A stretch of DNA of 64,000 nt, from the NCBI RefSeq assembly GCF_900454495.1, contig NZ_UGSI01000001.1, positions 1,178,001-1,242,000 of the forward strand, written 5' to 3'. The notes under the pieces were generated by a model. The model searched no databases. It was not told the origin of the DNA and saw nothing but the letters and a program-made list of their open reading frames with translations. The position numbers and the translations under genes are program-made. Source of the DNA: Paenibacillus macerans. GTDB taxonomy: Bacteria > Bacillota > Bacilli > Paenibacillales > Paenibacillaceae. This document shows positions 1-8,223 of this stretch, piece after piece (position 1 is the first letter of the stretch; each line of letters starts with the position of its first letter).

Positions 1-1350
1 TTGGACGGTTTGTCCGATACGGAGAAGATCGACGAACAGATTCTTGAACCCGCGTTGAAGCTGCCGGAAGGGGAGGGACTGGATGGCCTGTGCGCATGTT
101 TGCCCGTATCCGCGTTTTCCCGAACCCTCTCGTTTGAAAAAATCGTTGCGGAAATCGGCAACGGCAATCCGGTGCTGTTGATGGACGGTGAAGTGGAGGG
201 AATCTCGTTTAGCCTGGCCAAATGGGACAAGCGGTCGATTTCGGAACCAGAAGCGGAATCGGTCGTGCGCGGCCCCCGGGAAGGCTTTGTGGAAACGCTG
301 ACGGTCAATGTATCGATGATCCGCCGCAAGTTGAAGTCGCCCGAATTGAAGATGCGGGCCATGGAAATCGGCCAGTATTCCCAAACCAAGGTCGTGATCG
401 CTTATTTGCACGGTGTTGCGGATTCCGCGCTCGTCGCGGAAATCCAAAAGCGGCTGAAACGCATCGATGTGGACGGTGTGCTCGAGAGCGGCTACATTGA
501 AGAGCTGATCGAGGACAATCCATACTCGCCGTTTCCGCAGCTGCAGTCGACGGAGCGTCCGGACGTAGTCGCGGCCGGACTGTTGGAGGGCAGGGCGGCC
601 ATACTGGTCGAAGGGACGCCGATCGCGCTGATCGCGCCGACAACGGTTTTTGCGTTTCTGCAATCCCCCGAGGATTACTATCAGCGTTATTATATTGCTT
701 CGGCTATTCGCTGGCTGCGTTACCTGTTTGCGTTTATCGCTTTGATCGGTCCCTCGTTTTATGTGGCGATCGTCACGTTTCATCAGGAAATGATTCCGAC
801 TACGCTGCTGCTCAACATGGCGATTTCCCGGGAACAAATCCCGTTTCCCGCCCTGGTGGAAGCGCTGTTGATGGAGTTTACCTTCGAGGCGCTAAGGGAG
901 GCCGGAGTGAGGCTGCCGAAGCAGATCGGGGCGGCGGTCAGCATCGTGGGGGCGCTGGTCATCGGACAGGCGGCGATCTCGGCGGGCCTCGTCTCTTCCC
1001 CGATGGTCATGGTGGTCGCGATCACCGGCATCGCCTCCTTTCTGATTCCCCACTTCACCTTGGGCATTTCCATCCGGCTGCTAAGGTTTCCGATGATGTT
1101 TCTGGCCGGATTCCTCGGTTTCTTCGGATTAATGATGGGGCTTACGATCATTCTAACCCATTTGTTCGCTTTGCGTTCCTTCGGGGTGCCGTACGTATCG
1201 CCGGTTACGTACACAAGCGTCAACGCTTTGAAGGATACGATGGTCCGCGCCCCTTTCTGGAAAATGAACCGCAGGCCGCGTATCGGTGTCCTGAATCGCT
1301 ACCGCCAGGGTGCGGGTCAGCGTCCGGGGCGGGAGGGCCAACGCCGATGA
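1..1350 (+). CDS. Spore germination protein, GerA family (5' partial)
   Basis: The frame is open from the first base, so the true start lies before the window and roughly the first 40-60 residues are missing. The visible 449 residues are a hydrophilic region (about 1-235) followed by about five hydrophobic segments (about 238-395) and a basic tail, the layout of GerA/GerAA germinant-receptor A subunits. These sit in the spore inner membrane and with B and C subunits sense nutrients. The stop overlaps the downstream gerC start by an ATGA, so the genes are translationally coupled. Family identity is secure; the germinant cannot be read from sequence. Confidence 0.93.
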   Translation: MDGLSDTEKIDEQILEPALKLPEGEGLDGLCACLPVSAFSRTLSFEKIVAEIGNGNPVLLMDGEVEGISFSLAKWDKRSISEPEAESVVRGPREGFVETLTVNVSMIRRKLKSPELKMRAMEIGQYSQTKVVIAYLHGVADSALVAEIQKRLKRIDVDGVLESGYIEELIEDNPYSPFPQLQSTERPDVVAAGLLEGRAAILVEGTPIALIAPTTVFAFLQSPEDYYQRYYIASAIRWLRYLFAFIALIGPSFYVAIVTFHQEMIPTTLLLNMAISREQIPFPALVEALLMEFTFEALREAGVRLPKQIGAAVSIVGALVIGQAAISAGLVSSPMVMVVAITGIASFLIPHFTLGISIRLLRFPMMFLAGFLGFFGLMMGLTIILTHLFALRSFGVPYVSPVTYTSVNALKDTMVRAPFWKMNRRPRIGVLNRYRQGAGQRPGREGQRR

Positions 1351-2531
1351 AGCGCGGCAAATACCGGCTCGCCGTATGGGGGCTGCTCGGAATGTTTCCG
1401 CTGTTGTCGGGCTGTTGGGATCGGACGGAGGTTAACGATTTGGCTTTAATCATGGCGGCCGGACTCGATGAAGGCAAGAACGGAGGCATCGAACTTTCCG
1501 TACAGGTGTACACTCCCAGCCAAGCGTCCGGCGGGGGCGGCGGACTCGAAACCGGCGGCGCGGACGGCAACGGCGGCAGCCAGGTTATCGTGCAGAGCAT
1601 ACGCGGAGCCGATTTCGCGGACGCTGCGGCCAAATTGCAGGAACAGCTTCCCCGCCAAGTATTCTGGGGTCACAGCGAGGTATACGTGCTGGGCGAACAG
1701 CTTGCCCGGAAAGGAGTTCTGGATCAGATCGATTTTCTGTTCCGCCATCCCCAGCCGCGCGAGCGGGCTCATGTTTTCGTCAGCAAGGGTAAAGCCAAAG
1801 ATATTCTAAGCATGAGCACCCGTATCGAACGGGACAGCTCCGAAGCGCTTCGGGAATTGTCCAATCTGTCGATGGGGATGGGGATTACGATGAAAGATTT
1901 AAACCAAATGCTGACCGGCCGGTCGAAGGCTGCCATTTTGCCGCTGATCGAAATTAAGCGGGAGCAGGGCAGCGATTATTCCTTTCCGGTCATTTCCTGC
2001 GTCGCGGTTCTGAAAGACGGGAAGCTGGCGGGCGAATTTAATGAAGACGTCCGCCGGGAAACGCAGTTGATCCGGGGTGAACTGAACGTATTGAACGTTA
2101 CGTTCCCCGTAGAAGGAAAGAAAGAACAGGAAGAGGGGCTTATATCCGTCCGCATTATCAAGTCGCGCGCCAAGCTGGTCCCGGAGATCCGCGGTGATCG
2201 GTGGAGGTTGACGGTGCTGGTGGAAGGCGAAGCGGTCGTGCAGCAGAACGAATCGGCGGTCGATGTGACGAAGCCGGAGGAGCTGCCGCGCTTGGAGAAA
2301 TTGTTAAACCGGAAGCTGGCGCAAAAAGTGGAACAGGCCTTCAGTCAGATTCAAGCGGAAAGCCGGGCGGACGTTTTTGGGGCGGCGGACGCGTTTTGGC
2401 GGAAATATCCCCGGCAATGGGCCAGGGAGGAAAGCCGATGGAACGATATTTTTCCGAACGTCGACATACTTGCCGCAGCCAAGATTCGCATCTTGTCGCC
2501 GGGTTTTTCCGGGAAAAGCCTGCATAAATGA
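1347..2531 (+). CDS. Ger(x)C family spore germination lipoprotein
   Basis: 394 residues. The N-terminus is a lipoprotein signal with lipobox LLSGC (Cys about residue 23), followed directly by WDRTEVND, the hallmark start of mature GerC-type proteins. The C subunit is a lipoprotein anchored on the outer face of the spore inner membrane and is needed for receptor function. Its length is normal for the family. The start overlaps the gerA stop. A Gly-rich insert at about residues 58-72 is a small oddity. The germination role comes from family knowledge plus the operon. Confidence 0.94.
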   Translation: MKRGKYRLAVWGLLGMFPLLSGCWDRTEVNDLALIMAAGLDEGKNGGIELSVQVYTPSQASGGGGGLETGGADGNGGSQVIVQSIRGADFADAAAKLQEQLPRQVFWGHSEVYVLGEQLARKGVLDQIDFLFRHPQPRERAHVFVSKGKAKDILSMSTRIERDSSEALRELSNLSMGMGITMKDLNQMLTGRSKAAILPLIEIKREQGSDYSFPVISCVAVLKDGKLAGEFNEDVRRETQLIRGELNVLNVTFPVEGKKEQEEGLISVRIIKSRAKLVPEIRGDRWRLTVLVEGEAVVQQNESAVDVTKPEELPRLEKLLNRKLAQKVEQAFSQIQAESRADVFGAADAFWRKYPRQWAREESRWNDIFPNVDILAAAKIRILSPGFSGKSLHK

Positions 2532-2540
2532 GGGAAAAGC

Positions 2541-2774
2541 ATGATCGGTTTAAAAGTGATCGGCATCAGCCTGCTGGCCGCCGCCTTGTTTCTGTATGAG
2601 CTCCCCCTGCTGCGGGCGGGAAAAAAGAAAGAAAAAATCGCATTTGCCGTCCTGACCTTAGGAGGGTGGGGGCTGGGCCTTGTGTTGTTGTTCGTTCCCG
2701 GTTTGCCCGGTCCCACCGAACTGATCAACTACGTGTTCCGCCCCATCTGGATGTTATTGACTCCCGAGGGATAG
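2541..2774 (+). CDS. Small membrane protein inside the ger operon
   Basis: 77 residues with two hydrophobic segments (about 2-22 and 35-55) separated by a short basic loop (RAGKKKEK). The start has a GGGAAAAGC leader 9 bp after the gerC stop, and gerB begins 18 bp after its stop, so it is an operon member. It has no recognised domain. Small two-TM proteins (GerD/GerX-like accessory or so-called D subunits) are known next to some germinant receptors, so an accessory receptor subunit is plausible; this is inference from position and topology. Confidence 0.75.
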   Translation: MIGLKVIGISLLAAALFLYELPLLRAGKKKEKIAFAVLTLGGWGLGLVLLFVPGLPGPTELINYVFRPIWMLLTPEG

Positions 2775-2792
2775 AGGTGCGTACTCAACCGT

Positions 2793-3887
2793 ATGGAAAA
2801 GGAAAAGATTTCGAATATACAACTCGCCTTTATGATGTATTTGATGGTCGGAGGCACCTCGATTCTCATCGTGCCGTCGTTCACCGCGGCGCAAGCCAAG
2901 CAGGATATGTGGATATCCCCCGTTCTTGGTTCGGTGTTCGGGCTTCTCATCGTATGGCTGACGTGGAGCTTGCACCGGATGTTTCCGGGAGAGACGTTGA
3001 TCCAGTATGTGCAGCGCGTACTCGGAAAAGCGCTGGGAAACGCGTTCATCGCCGTGATCCTGTTTTTCCAGATCGACGCGATCGGCTTAATCGTCAGGGA
3101 ATATGCGGAATTTACCGTTCAAGCGTTCCTGTCGCAAACGCCGCTCGTCATTATTATCGCCAGCATTGTGCTGACGTGTTCATTTGCGGTCAGGGCGGGC
3201 GTGGAAGTTATCGGGAGGTTCGGATTGATCTACGGTCCGCTGTTCTTTTTGTTTGTGCTGGCCATCTTTTTATTGCTATTGCCCGATTACAAATTTACGA
3301 ACATGCTTCCCGTATTCGGCCTGGGGATTCGTCCCGCGTTAAAAGGGGCGTTGGAGCCCTCGGTTTGGTTTATGGAGTTTTTGTTTATCTACTCTTTTTA
3401 CCCGGCGGTCCGCCAAGGGGATCAGACCTTAAAAGGAGGGATATTCGCGGTCGCGCTGATGATGTTCACGATGGTGATCACCAATTTTACCTGCTTGTTC
3501 CTGTACGGGGAAGCTACGGCCAACCTTACTTTTCCGACGCTTTCGGCATCGCGGTATATCAGCATTTCGGACTTCTTTTCCCATGTGGAGGCGATTGTGA
3601 TGGCGCTTTGGATGCTGGGCGGTTTTGTGCAAATATCCATGTGGTACTATTCCTTGACGTTGAGTACGGCACAATGGCTCAAGCTGGACAATTACCGCTT
3701 CCTCGTGTTTCCGGTCGGCCTGCTCATCGGGGTTTTCAGCATCTGGACGGCCAAAAATTTTCAGCAGATGCTGAAATTTTTTCCGACCGGAGGGACGGGG
3801 TTTTCTTTCGTTGCCCTGTTACTGATGCCGCTTCTGCTCTATGCGGTGGCGCTGATTCGGCGGAAATTTTTTTTCAACAAATATTGA
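2793..3887 (+). CDS. GerB family spore germination protein (endospore permease)
   Basis: 364 residues with about ten hydrophobic segments along the whole length, starting MEKEKISNIQLAFMMYLMV, typical of GerAB/GerB-type members of the APC transporter superfamily. In germinant receptors this subunit binds the nutrient ligand in the spore inner membrane. It is the last gene of the ger operon. Gene order A-C-small-B is one of several orders seen in Bacillales. An overlapping 408-codon frame at 2666-3892 is a shadow without hydrophobic pattern and was not called. Confidence 0.93.
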   Translation: MEKEKISNIQLAFMMYLMVGGTSILIVPSFTAAQAKQDMWISPVLGSVFGLLIVWLTWSLHRMFPGETLIQYVQRVLGKALGNAFIAVILFFQIDAIGLIVREYAEFTVQAFLSQTPLVIIIASIVLTCSFAVRAGVEVIGRFGLIYGPLFFLFVLAIFLLLLPDYKFTNMLPVFGLGIRPALKGALEPSVWFMEFLFIYSFYPAVRQGDQTLKGGIFAVALMMFTMVITNFTCLFLYGEATANLTFPTLSASRYISISDFFSHVEAIVMALWMLGGFVQISMWYYSLTLSTAQWLKLDNYRFLVFPVGLLIGVFSIWTAKNFQQMLKFFPTGGTGFSFVALLLMPLLLYAVALIRRKFFFNKY

Positions 3888-3958
3888 CATGATTCGCTGC
3901 ATTCAAATAAGATTTAACTTATATTTATACAAAATTGGATTTGTGGAGGTGAAACAAA

Positions 3959-5221
3959 TTGTTTTTCAAACAACAGTATGAAGAGATCGCCAAAATCGGA
4001 AAAACGATTTTCGACCATCCCGAGCTGGGTTACAAGGAGTTCTCAACAAGCGCATTGGTGTCGGATTATTTGCGGAAAGTGAACCCCGACGCCTCCCTGG
4101 AAACGTTCAGCACCACCGGTATCAAAACGACGCTCGGACCGGGCAAGCCGTTACATATCGCATTTATCGCCGAGTTGGACGCCGTTTACGCGCCGACTCA
4201 CTGGCGGGCGGACGAAGAGACCGGGGCGGCCCATAACTGCGGCCATTATACGCAAGTGGCCATCGCGCTCGCCATGTACAACTATTTCTTTACGACGAAA
4301 GCGTATGAGGGGTATAATTATACACTTTCGTTCGTTTTTGTGCCTGCCGAGGAATATCTTGATCTGGCTTACCGGGAAGAACTGCTGAAGCAGGGGAAAA
4401 TCTCCTATTACGGCGGAAAACCGGAAGCGATGAAGCTGGGCGTCTTTGACGGCATCGATATCGGGATCTGCGTTCACGCCATGGGCGGGGAATACCCGCG
4501 GCGGACGATTGAGATCAATTGCGATTTGGCCGGATTTTTGTACAAGAAGTACAGCTTTAAGGGCAAGGCAAGCCACGCCGGATTTGATCCGTTTTCGGGA
4601 AACAACGCGTACAGCATGTCGACTTTGTTCAACGTGGCGCTGGGCCTATGCCGCCAGCAGCTCAAGGATGCGGAGAAGGTGCGCATGAACCCCATCGTGA
4701 TGTCCTCCGATATGTCCACCAACGTCATACCGAACCAGATTACGGTCGGCACGGATCTGCGGACTCAAACCGTCGATTATATGACCGAGGTGGCCGCGAA
4801 AATGGACGACGCCGCCAAGGGCAGCGCGCTGGCGCTGCAGGGCGAGGTCGCCATCGAGACACAGATGGGGTATTTGCCGTTCGTGCAGGACCGGTATTTA
4901 TCGGAATTCGTGCTGGAAGCGTTCCGCGAAACCGGAGAAATCAGCGATTGTCTGAACAATAACGCGATCAGCGCGGCCGGCGACATCGGCGATTTATCCT
5001 TTATGATCCCCTGCATCCAGATCGGGTACAGCGGTTTTACGGGAACAATCCATGGGGACGACTTTAAGGACATCGACCCGGAATTCATTTACGCCGTATT
5101 CCCCGAATTTTTGACTCGGGTGTTTGAACGCATGAACGGGCGTATCGACCCCAGCAAGCTGTACCGCCGTTCTTTCGCCGATTACGAGAAGCTGCTGGCT
5201 TCCATCGTGACGCCCTCTTGA
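3959..5221 (+). CDS. M20 family metallo-amidohydrolase
   Basis: 420 residues from a TTG start, supported by GGAGGTG 9 nt upstream. M20 landmarks are visible: HNCGH (about residues 92-96), PAEEY with the acidic pair (about 128-131), VHAMGGE (about 171), the dimerisation-domain motif GKASHAGFDPFSG (about 202-214) and a C-terminal IHGDD histidine (about 364). Family members cleave N-acyl or peptide amide bonds using two metal ions in the cytoplasm. The substrate is unknown. It precedes the DUF3100 membrane protein by 43 bp, an arrangement suggesting the membrane proteins move its substrate or product. Confidence 0.88.
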   Translation: MFFKQQYEEIAKIGKTIFDHPELGYKEFSTSALVSDYLRKVNPDASLETFSTTGIKTTLGPGKPLHIAFIAELDAVYAPTHWRADEETGAAHNCGHYTQVAIALAMYNYFFTTKAYEGYNYTLSFVFVPAEEYLDLAYREELLKQGKISYYGGKPEAMKLGVFDGIDIGICVHAMGGEYPRRTIEINCDLAGFLYKKYSFKGKASHAGFDPFSGNNAYSMSTLFNVALGLCRQQLKDAEKVRMNPIVMSSDMSTNVIPNQITVGTDLRTQTVDYMTEVAAKMDDAAKGSALALQGEVAIETQMGYLPFVQDRYLSEFVLEAFRETGEISDCLNNNAISAAGDIGDLSFMIPCIQIGYSGFTGTIHGDDFKDIDPEFIYAVFPEFLTRVFERMNGRIDPSKLYRRSFADYEKLLASIVTPS

Positions 5222-5264
5222 GGCGCGGGCGGAACGATGACGAAAACTTACCGAGGAGAGACCC

Positions 5265-6061
5265 ATGAAGCCGAAGTTAAACTTTATTTATTTGCTTGTT
5301 TTTGTACTTTTGGTCATCACCGTTGCCGAGTGGATCGGCATCCAGTCGATTCCGGTCGGCTCGGTGCGCATTAGTTTGCTGCCGCTCGTTTTCGCCATCC
5401 TGATTACGATGGTTTTGGGCTTGGCTATATTCCGCAAAGGATTCATGAAAAAATCTACAGCAAAGAAAACGTGGATTTTGCCGGCAAATATCTGATCTTT
5501 ATCATGCTGCCGCTCATGGCCCGGTACGGAGCCGATATCGCTCCGAAAATCCATGAGATCATGCAGGTTGGCTGGGTATTTATTCTGCAGGAAATCGGCA
5601 ACCTGGGGACTGTACTGCTGGGCTTGCCGGTGGCCATTTGGATCGGCCTGCGGCGCGAAGCCATCGGAGCCACGCTCGGCATCGGGCGGGAAGGCGAACT
5701 GGCGTACATCTCCGAGAAGTATACGCTGGATTCCGACGAAGGCCGGGGCGTGTTGTCCCTTTATATCATCGGAACCTTATTCGGCACGCTGTTCTTCAGC
5801 ATTATTGCGCCGTTGATGAGCGCGGCCGGCTTCTCCGTTGAAGCATTGGCCATGTCTTCCGGGGTCGGCTCCGCGAGCATGATGACCGGGGCATCGTCCG
5901 CGCTGATCGCGGGTGCGCCCGAGCGAACCGACACGATCACCGCGTATGCGTCCGCAAGTCAGCTGTTGACCAGTTTCCTCGGCACGTACACGATGGTGTT
6001 TTTGGCGGTGCCGCTGCAGCGTTTTATGTACAAACTGTTGGTTAGGGGGAAAGCGAAATGA
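5265..6061 (+). pseudogene. DUF3100 membrane protein, frameshifted
   Basis: Two adjacent frames make one DUF3100-like multi-TM protein. The first frame (5265-5495) has two TM segments and ends in a non-native tail; the second continues from about 5456 with SKENVDFAGKYLIFIMLPLM and four or more TM segments to 6061. Adding a single A to the six-A run at 5448-5453 fuses them into one protein of about 265 residues, the family's usual size. This is either a natural frameshift or a homopolymer sequencing error. The start is well supported (GAGGAGAG, 6 nt). The function of DUF3100 is unknown; it follows an amidohydrolase. Confidence 0.8.
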
Positions 6062-6540
6062 CGAGCGGATTGAACAAATACGTCAAATACGCTTTAGTGC
6101 TGCTGCTTAGCGTGGCGCTGATCCTGTTCACGGAACAGATCAAGCATCTGAAAAATCCGGAATCTGCCTCCATCTCCTGGGATACGATCGGCGGGCTTGC
6201 CGTGCTGTGGCTGTTTTCCTTTATCGGCATCCTCATCTCGGCGGTCATGAAGAAGGTTCCGGTCAAATTTCTGCAGGAATTTCCGGTGCTTGGCTGGGTG
6301 TCAATCACTTCGCTGATCTTCTGTCTTTCTTCCGATGTGTTCGTAAACGCGATTCAAGCGGTGAATTTCCTCTCGATCACGACGCCGATCCTGACGTTCG
6401 CGGGCATTTCGGTGGCCAACCGGCTGGTGGATCTGCGCAAAACGTCCTGGCGCGTCGCCATCGTCGCCATTTTCGTCTTCACGGGAACGTATCTGGGCAG
6501 CGCTATTGTGTCGGAAATCGGTTTGGCCTTTACCCGCTGA
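6058..6540 (+). CDS. Four-TM membrane protein, partner of DUF3100
   Basis: 160 residues with about four hydrophobic segments (about 10-27, 43-64, 78-92, 132-155). The start ATG overlaps the stop of the DUF3100 gene by 4 bp, so the two are translationally coupled and probably form a complex. I do not recognise a named family. A strong terminator follows at 6554-6614, closing the amidohydrolase-DUF3100-membrane protein operon. Confidence 0.8.
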   Translation: MTSGLNKYVKYALVLLLSVALILFTEQIKHLKNPESASISWDTIGGLAVLWLFSFIGILISAVMKKVPVKFLQEFPVLGWVSITSLIFCLSSDVFVNAIQAVNFLSITTPILTFAGISVANRLVDLRKTSWRVAIVAIFVFTGTYLGSAIVSEIGLAFTR

Positions 6541-6553
6541 TTTCCGCGGGTAG

Positions 6554-6614
6554 AAAGCGGCGGCTAACCTTGGACCTGGTATTTTGCGGGTCGCGGTTGG
6601 CCGCCGCTTTTTTT
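6554..6614 (+). terminator. Intrinsic terminator of the M20/DUF3100 operon
   Basis: The arms AAAGCGGCGGCTAACC (6554-6569) and GGTTGGCCGCCGCTTT (6595-6610) form a nearly perfect stem and are followed by a T run. It lies 14 bp after the last stop codon of the operon. Confidence 0.88.
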
Positions 6615-6619
6615 AATCT

Positions 6620-6872
6620 AACCGTTACGCGGGCCACCGCGAAATTAGCGGTAAAAAAGGGCGTTATTTACGTCAAAACAGGGGGTTAATCGCAAATAGA
6701 GGAAAATTTTGTCGCTATTTTCGGCAGATGAGGGCGAAACTCCCCTTTTTTTCAAGTCTGGAATAAAATAGAGACCAAAAGTTCCGCTATTCACGGACGA
6801 GGGATCGAAAATCAAAAATAACGCCTAAAATTACCGCTATCTCGCCGCATTTTGACGTAGACGTATACCACC
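6620..6872. repeat. Intergenic region with type-2 AGCGG...TTATT repeats
   Basis: No gene is seen here. The region carries diverged copies of a short repeat that recurs at 16.9 and 37.5-37.7 kb: TTAGCGG...GCGTTATTT near 6645, and the same unit in reverse near 6815-6842. Both orientations occur, with low-complexity T-rich stretches between. Confidence 0.5.
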
Positions 6873-6873
6873 G

Positions 6874-7125
6874 TTAGCTTGAGCTGTATCTTCTGGACTT
6901 GTAGTAGTCGTGTCCCATGCGGCCGTGCCGGCGCTTGTAATCCGAAGAGGAGCCAAAAGGGCGAGGGTGCCCGTAACTGCTGCTGTATCGTTTTCCGTAA
7001 TGCCTCCCCGAGCTGCTGCTGTATCGTTTTCCGTAATGCCTATCCGAACTGCTGTAGCGCCGCCTTCGGTGAGAATCATGAGACATCGAATGCAGGATCT
7101 TATCGATGAATCTTCTTAACATCAT
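6874..7125 (-). CDS. Small Ser/Arg/Tyr-rich repeat protein
   Basis: 83 residues. After a short N-terminal helix-like stretch (MMLRRFIDKILHSM) the protein is built from repeats of the form HYGKRYSSSS, rich in Ser, Arg, Tyr and His with almost no hydrophobic residues. The start at 7125 is chosen because AAGGAG lies 7 nt upstream; a GTG at 7131 is too close to it. It lies 96 bp downstream of, and on the same strand as, a Ser/Thr kinase gene with no obvious terminator between. I know no named family. It could be a kinase substrate, a nucleic-acid-binding or a spore coat-like basic protein; all are inference. Confidence 0.6.
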   Translation of the reverse strand: MMLRRFIDKILHSMSHDSHRRRRYSSSDRHYGKRYSSSSGRHYGKRYSSSYGHPRPFGSSSDYKRRHGRMGHDYYKSRRYSSS

Positions 7126-7220
7126 AATCACTCTCCTTATTTGTAATCATTATTGATATTTTATTCGGATATTAACATAAAGGAGACGGCACTTTCAAAT
7201 CCGGGTGCATCGTCCGTGCT

Positions 7221-8066
7221 TTATTGGAATTTGGTATGACGGCTCAGCGACTCCAGCTCTTTCATGAATTCCGCGGAACCCGAATAGGGCTCCCGCAGTT
7301 CCAGCAAACGTTCGATGACCGTTTTCAGCTCGCCGGAGAGCGCCAGCTCGTCTTGCCAGCTTCGCTCCTCCGATGGACCGCTGTTTTTTTTCGGCTCGTA
7401 CGCAGAGTAGAGGAGAAATAGCATAAAATGGCCGATGTCCAGCAAATCGGAGGAAACCTCCGCCGCTTTAAACTGCCTTGAAGCCGTACCACGCCGGCAG
7501 AACCCGTTCCGCACGGGAAAATGGTCCGGCGCCGGTTCGCCTATTTTTCTCGCCAAGCCAAAGTCAATGAGATAGATTTCACCATCTTTCACCAGAACGT
7601 TGGGAATGCGCAAATCCAAATGGACGTATCCTTTTTCGTGGGTGTACATAATGAGCTCCAAAAGCTGCCACGTAATCCGTACGCATTCCCGCTCTCCGTA
7701 CTTATAGTCCAGCCCAAAGATCAGATCTTCGAACGTATCGCCCTGCAAAAAAGACATTGCCAAATACGCGTTGCCCTTGCCGGTAAACCATTCGATGAAT
7801 GCGGGAAATCGCGGATGCGGCAACGCCTTCAGAATCATCGCTTCCCTTTCCAGCAAGCGTTTGGCATAGGGGCCTTTGCTTGGTCTGGCCTGCTTGACGG
7901 CGACCAGGCTGCCGCTGGCCCGGTCTACACATTTATAGATTAAACCGTAGCTGCCCTGGCCGACGATTTCTTGTACGACATACCGGTTGTCGAGCACTGT
8001 GCCCGCCGCAACCGGATAATCCCGCCATGCGGCATAAAACGAGCTCAGGAATGAAACGAAACGCAT
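7221..8066 (-). CDS. Serine/threonine protein kinase (Hanks type, soluble)
   Basis: 281 residues. The kinase core is visible: Gly loop GQGSYG (about 37-42), VAVKQ lysine (about 58), catalytic loop HLDLRIPNVLV with D and N (about 149-156), metal-binding DFGLA (about 166). The catalytic loop has HLDLR rather than the usual HRD, as in YrzF/YbdM-like bacterial kinases. There is no TM segment or PASTA domain, so it should be cytoplasmic. GGGGGA precedes the start. The downstream small Ser-rich protein is a candidate partner. Confidence 0.9.
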   Translation of the reverse strand: MRFVSFLSSFYAAWRDYPVAAGTVLDNRYVVQEIVGQGSYGLIYKCVDRASGSLVAVKQARPSKGPYAKRLLEREAMILKALPHPRFPAFIEWFTGKGNAYLAMSFLQGDTFEDLIFGLDYKYGERECVRITWQLLELIMYTHEKGYVHLDLRIPNVLVKDGEIYLIDFGLARKIGEPAPDHFPVRNGFCRRGTASRQFKAAEVSSDLLDIGHFMLFLLYSAYEPKKNSGPSEERSWQDELALSGELKTVIERLLELREPYSGSAEFMKELESLSRHTKFQ

Positions 8067-8223
8067 TCATGGTCCCCCATTTCTCCTTTACATATAGTTG
8101 ACGCCGCATACTGTAACATTTGTTATAGTAAATGGGGATGACTTTATTTGCAACGGAATGATAGTTTGCTACGTAATCATAAATTACAACGTATCATAGA
8201 ATAGACAAGACGAGGTAGGCGTT

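Noticed and set aside
2666..3892. 408-codon open frame overlapping gerB
   Set aside because: It is another frame of the gerB gene; the translation is Arg/Gly/Asp-rich with no hydrophobic pattern, while the overlapped frame encodes a clear GerB permease.
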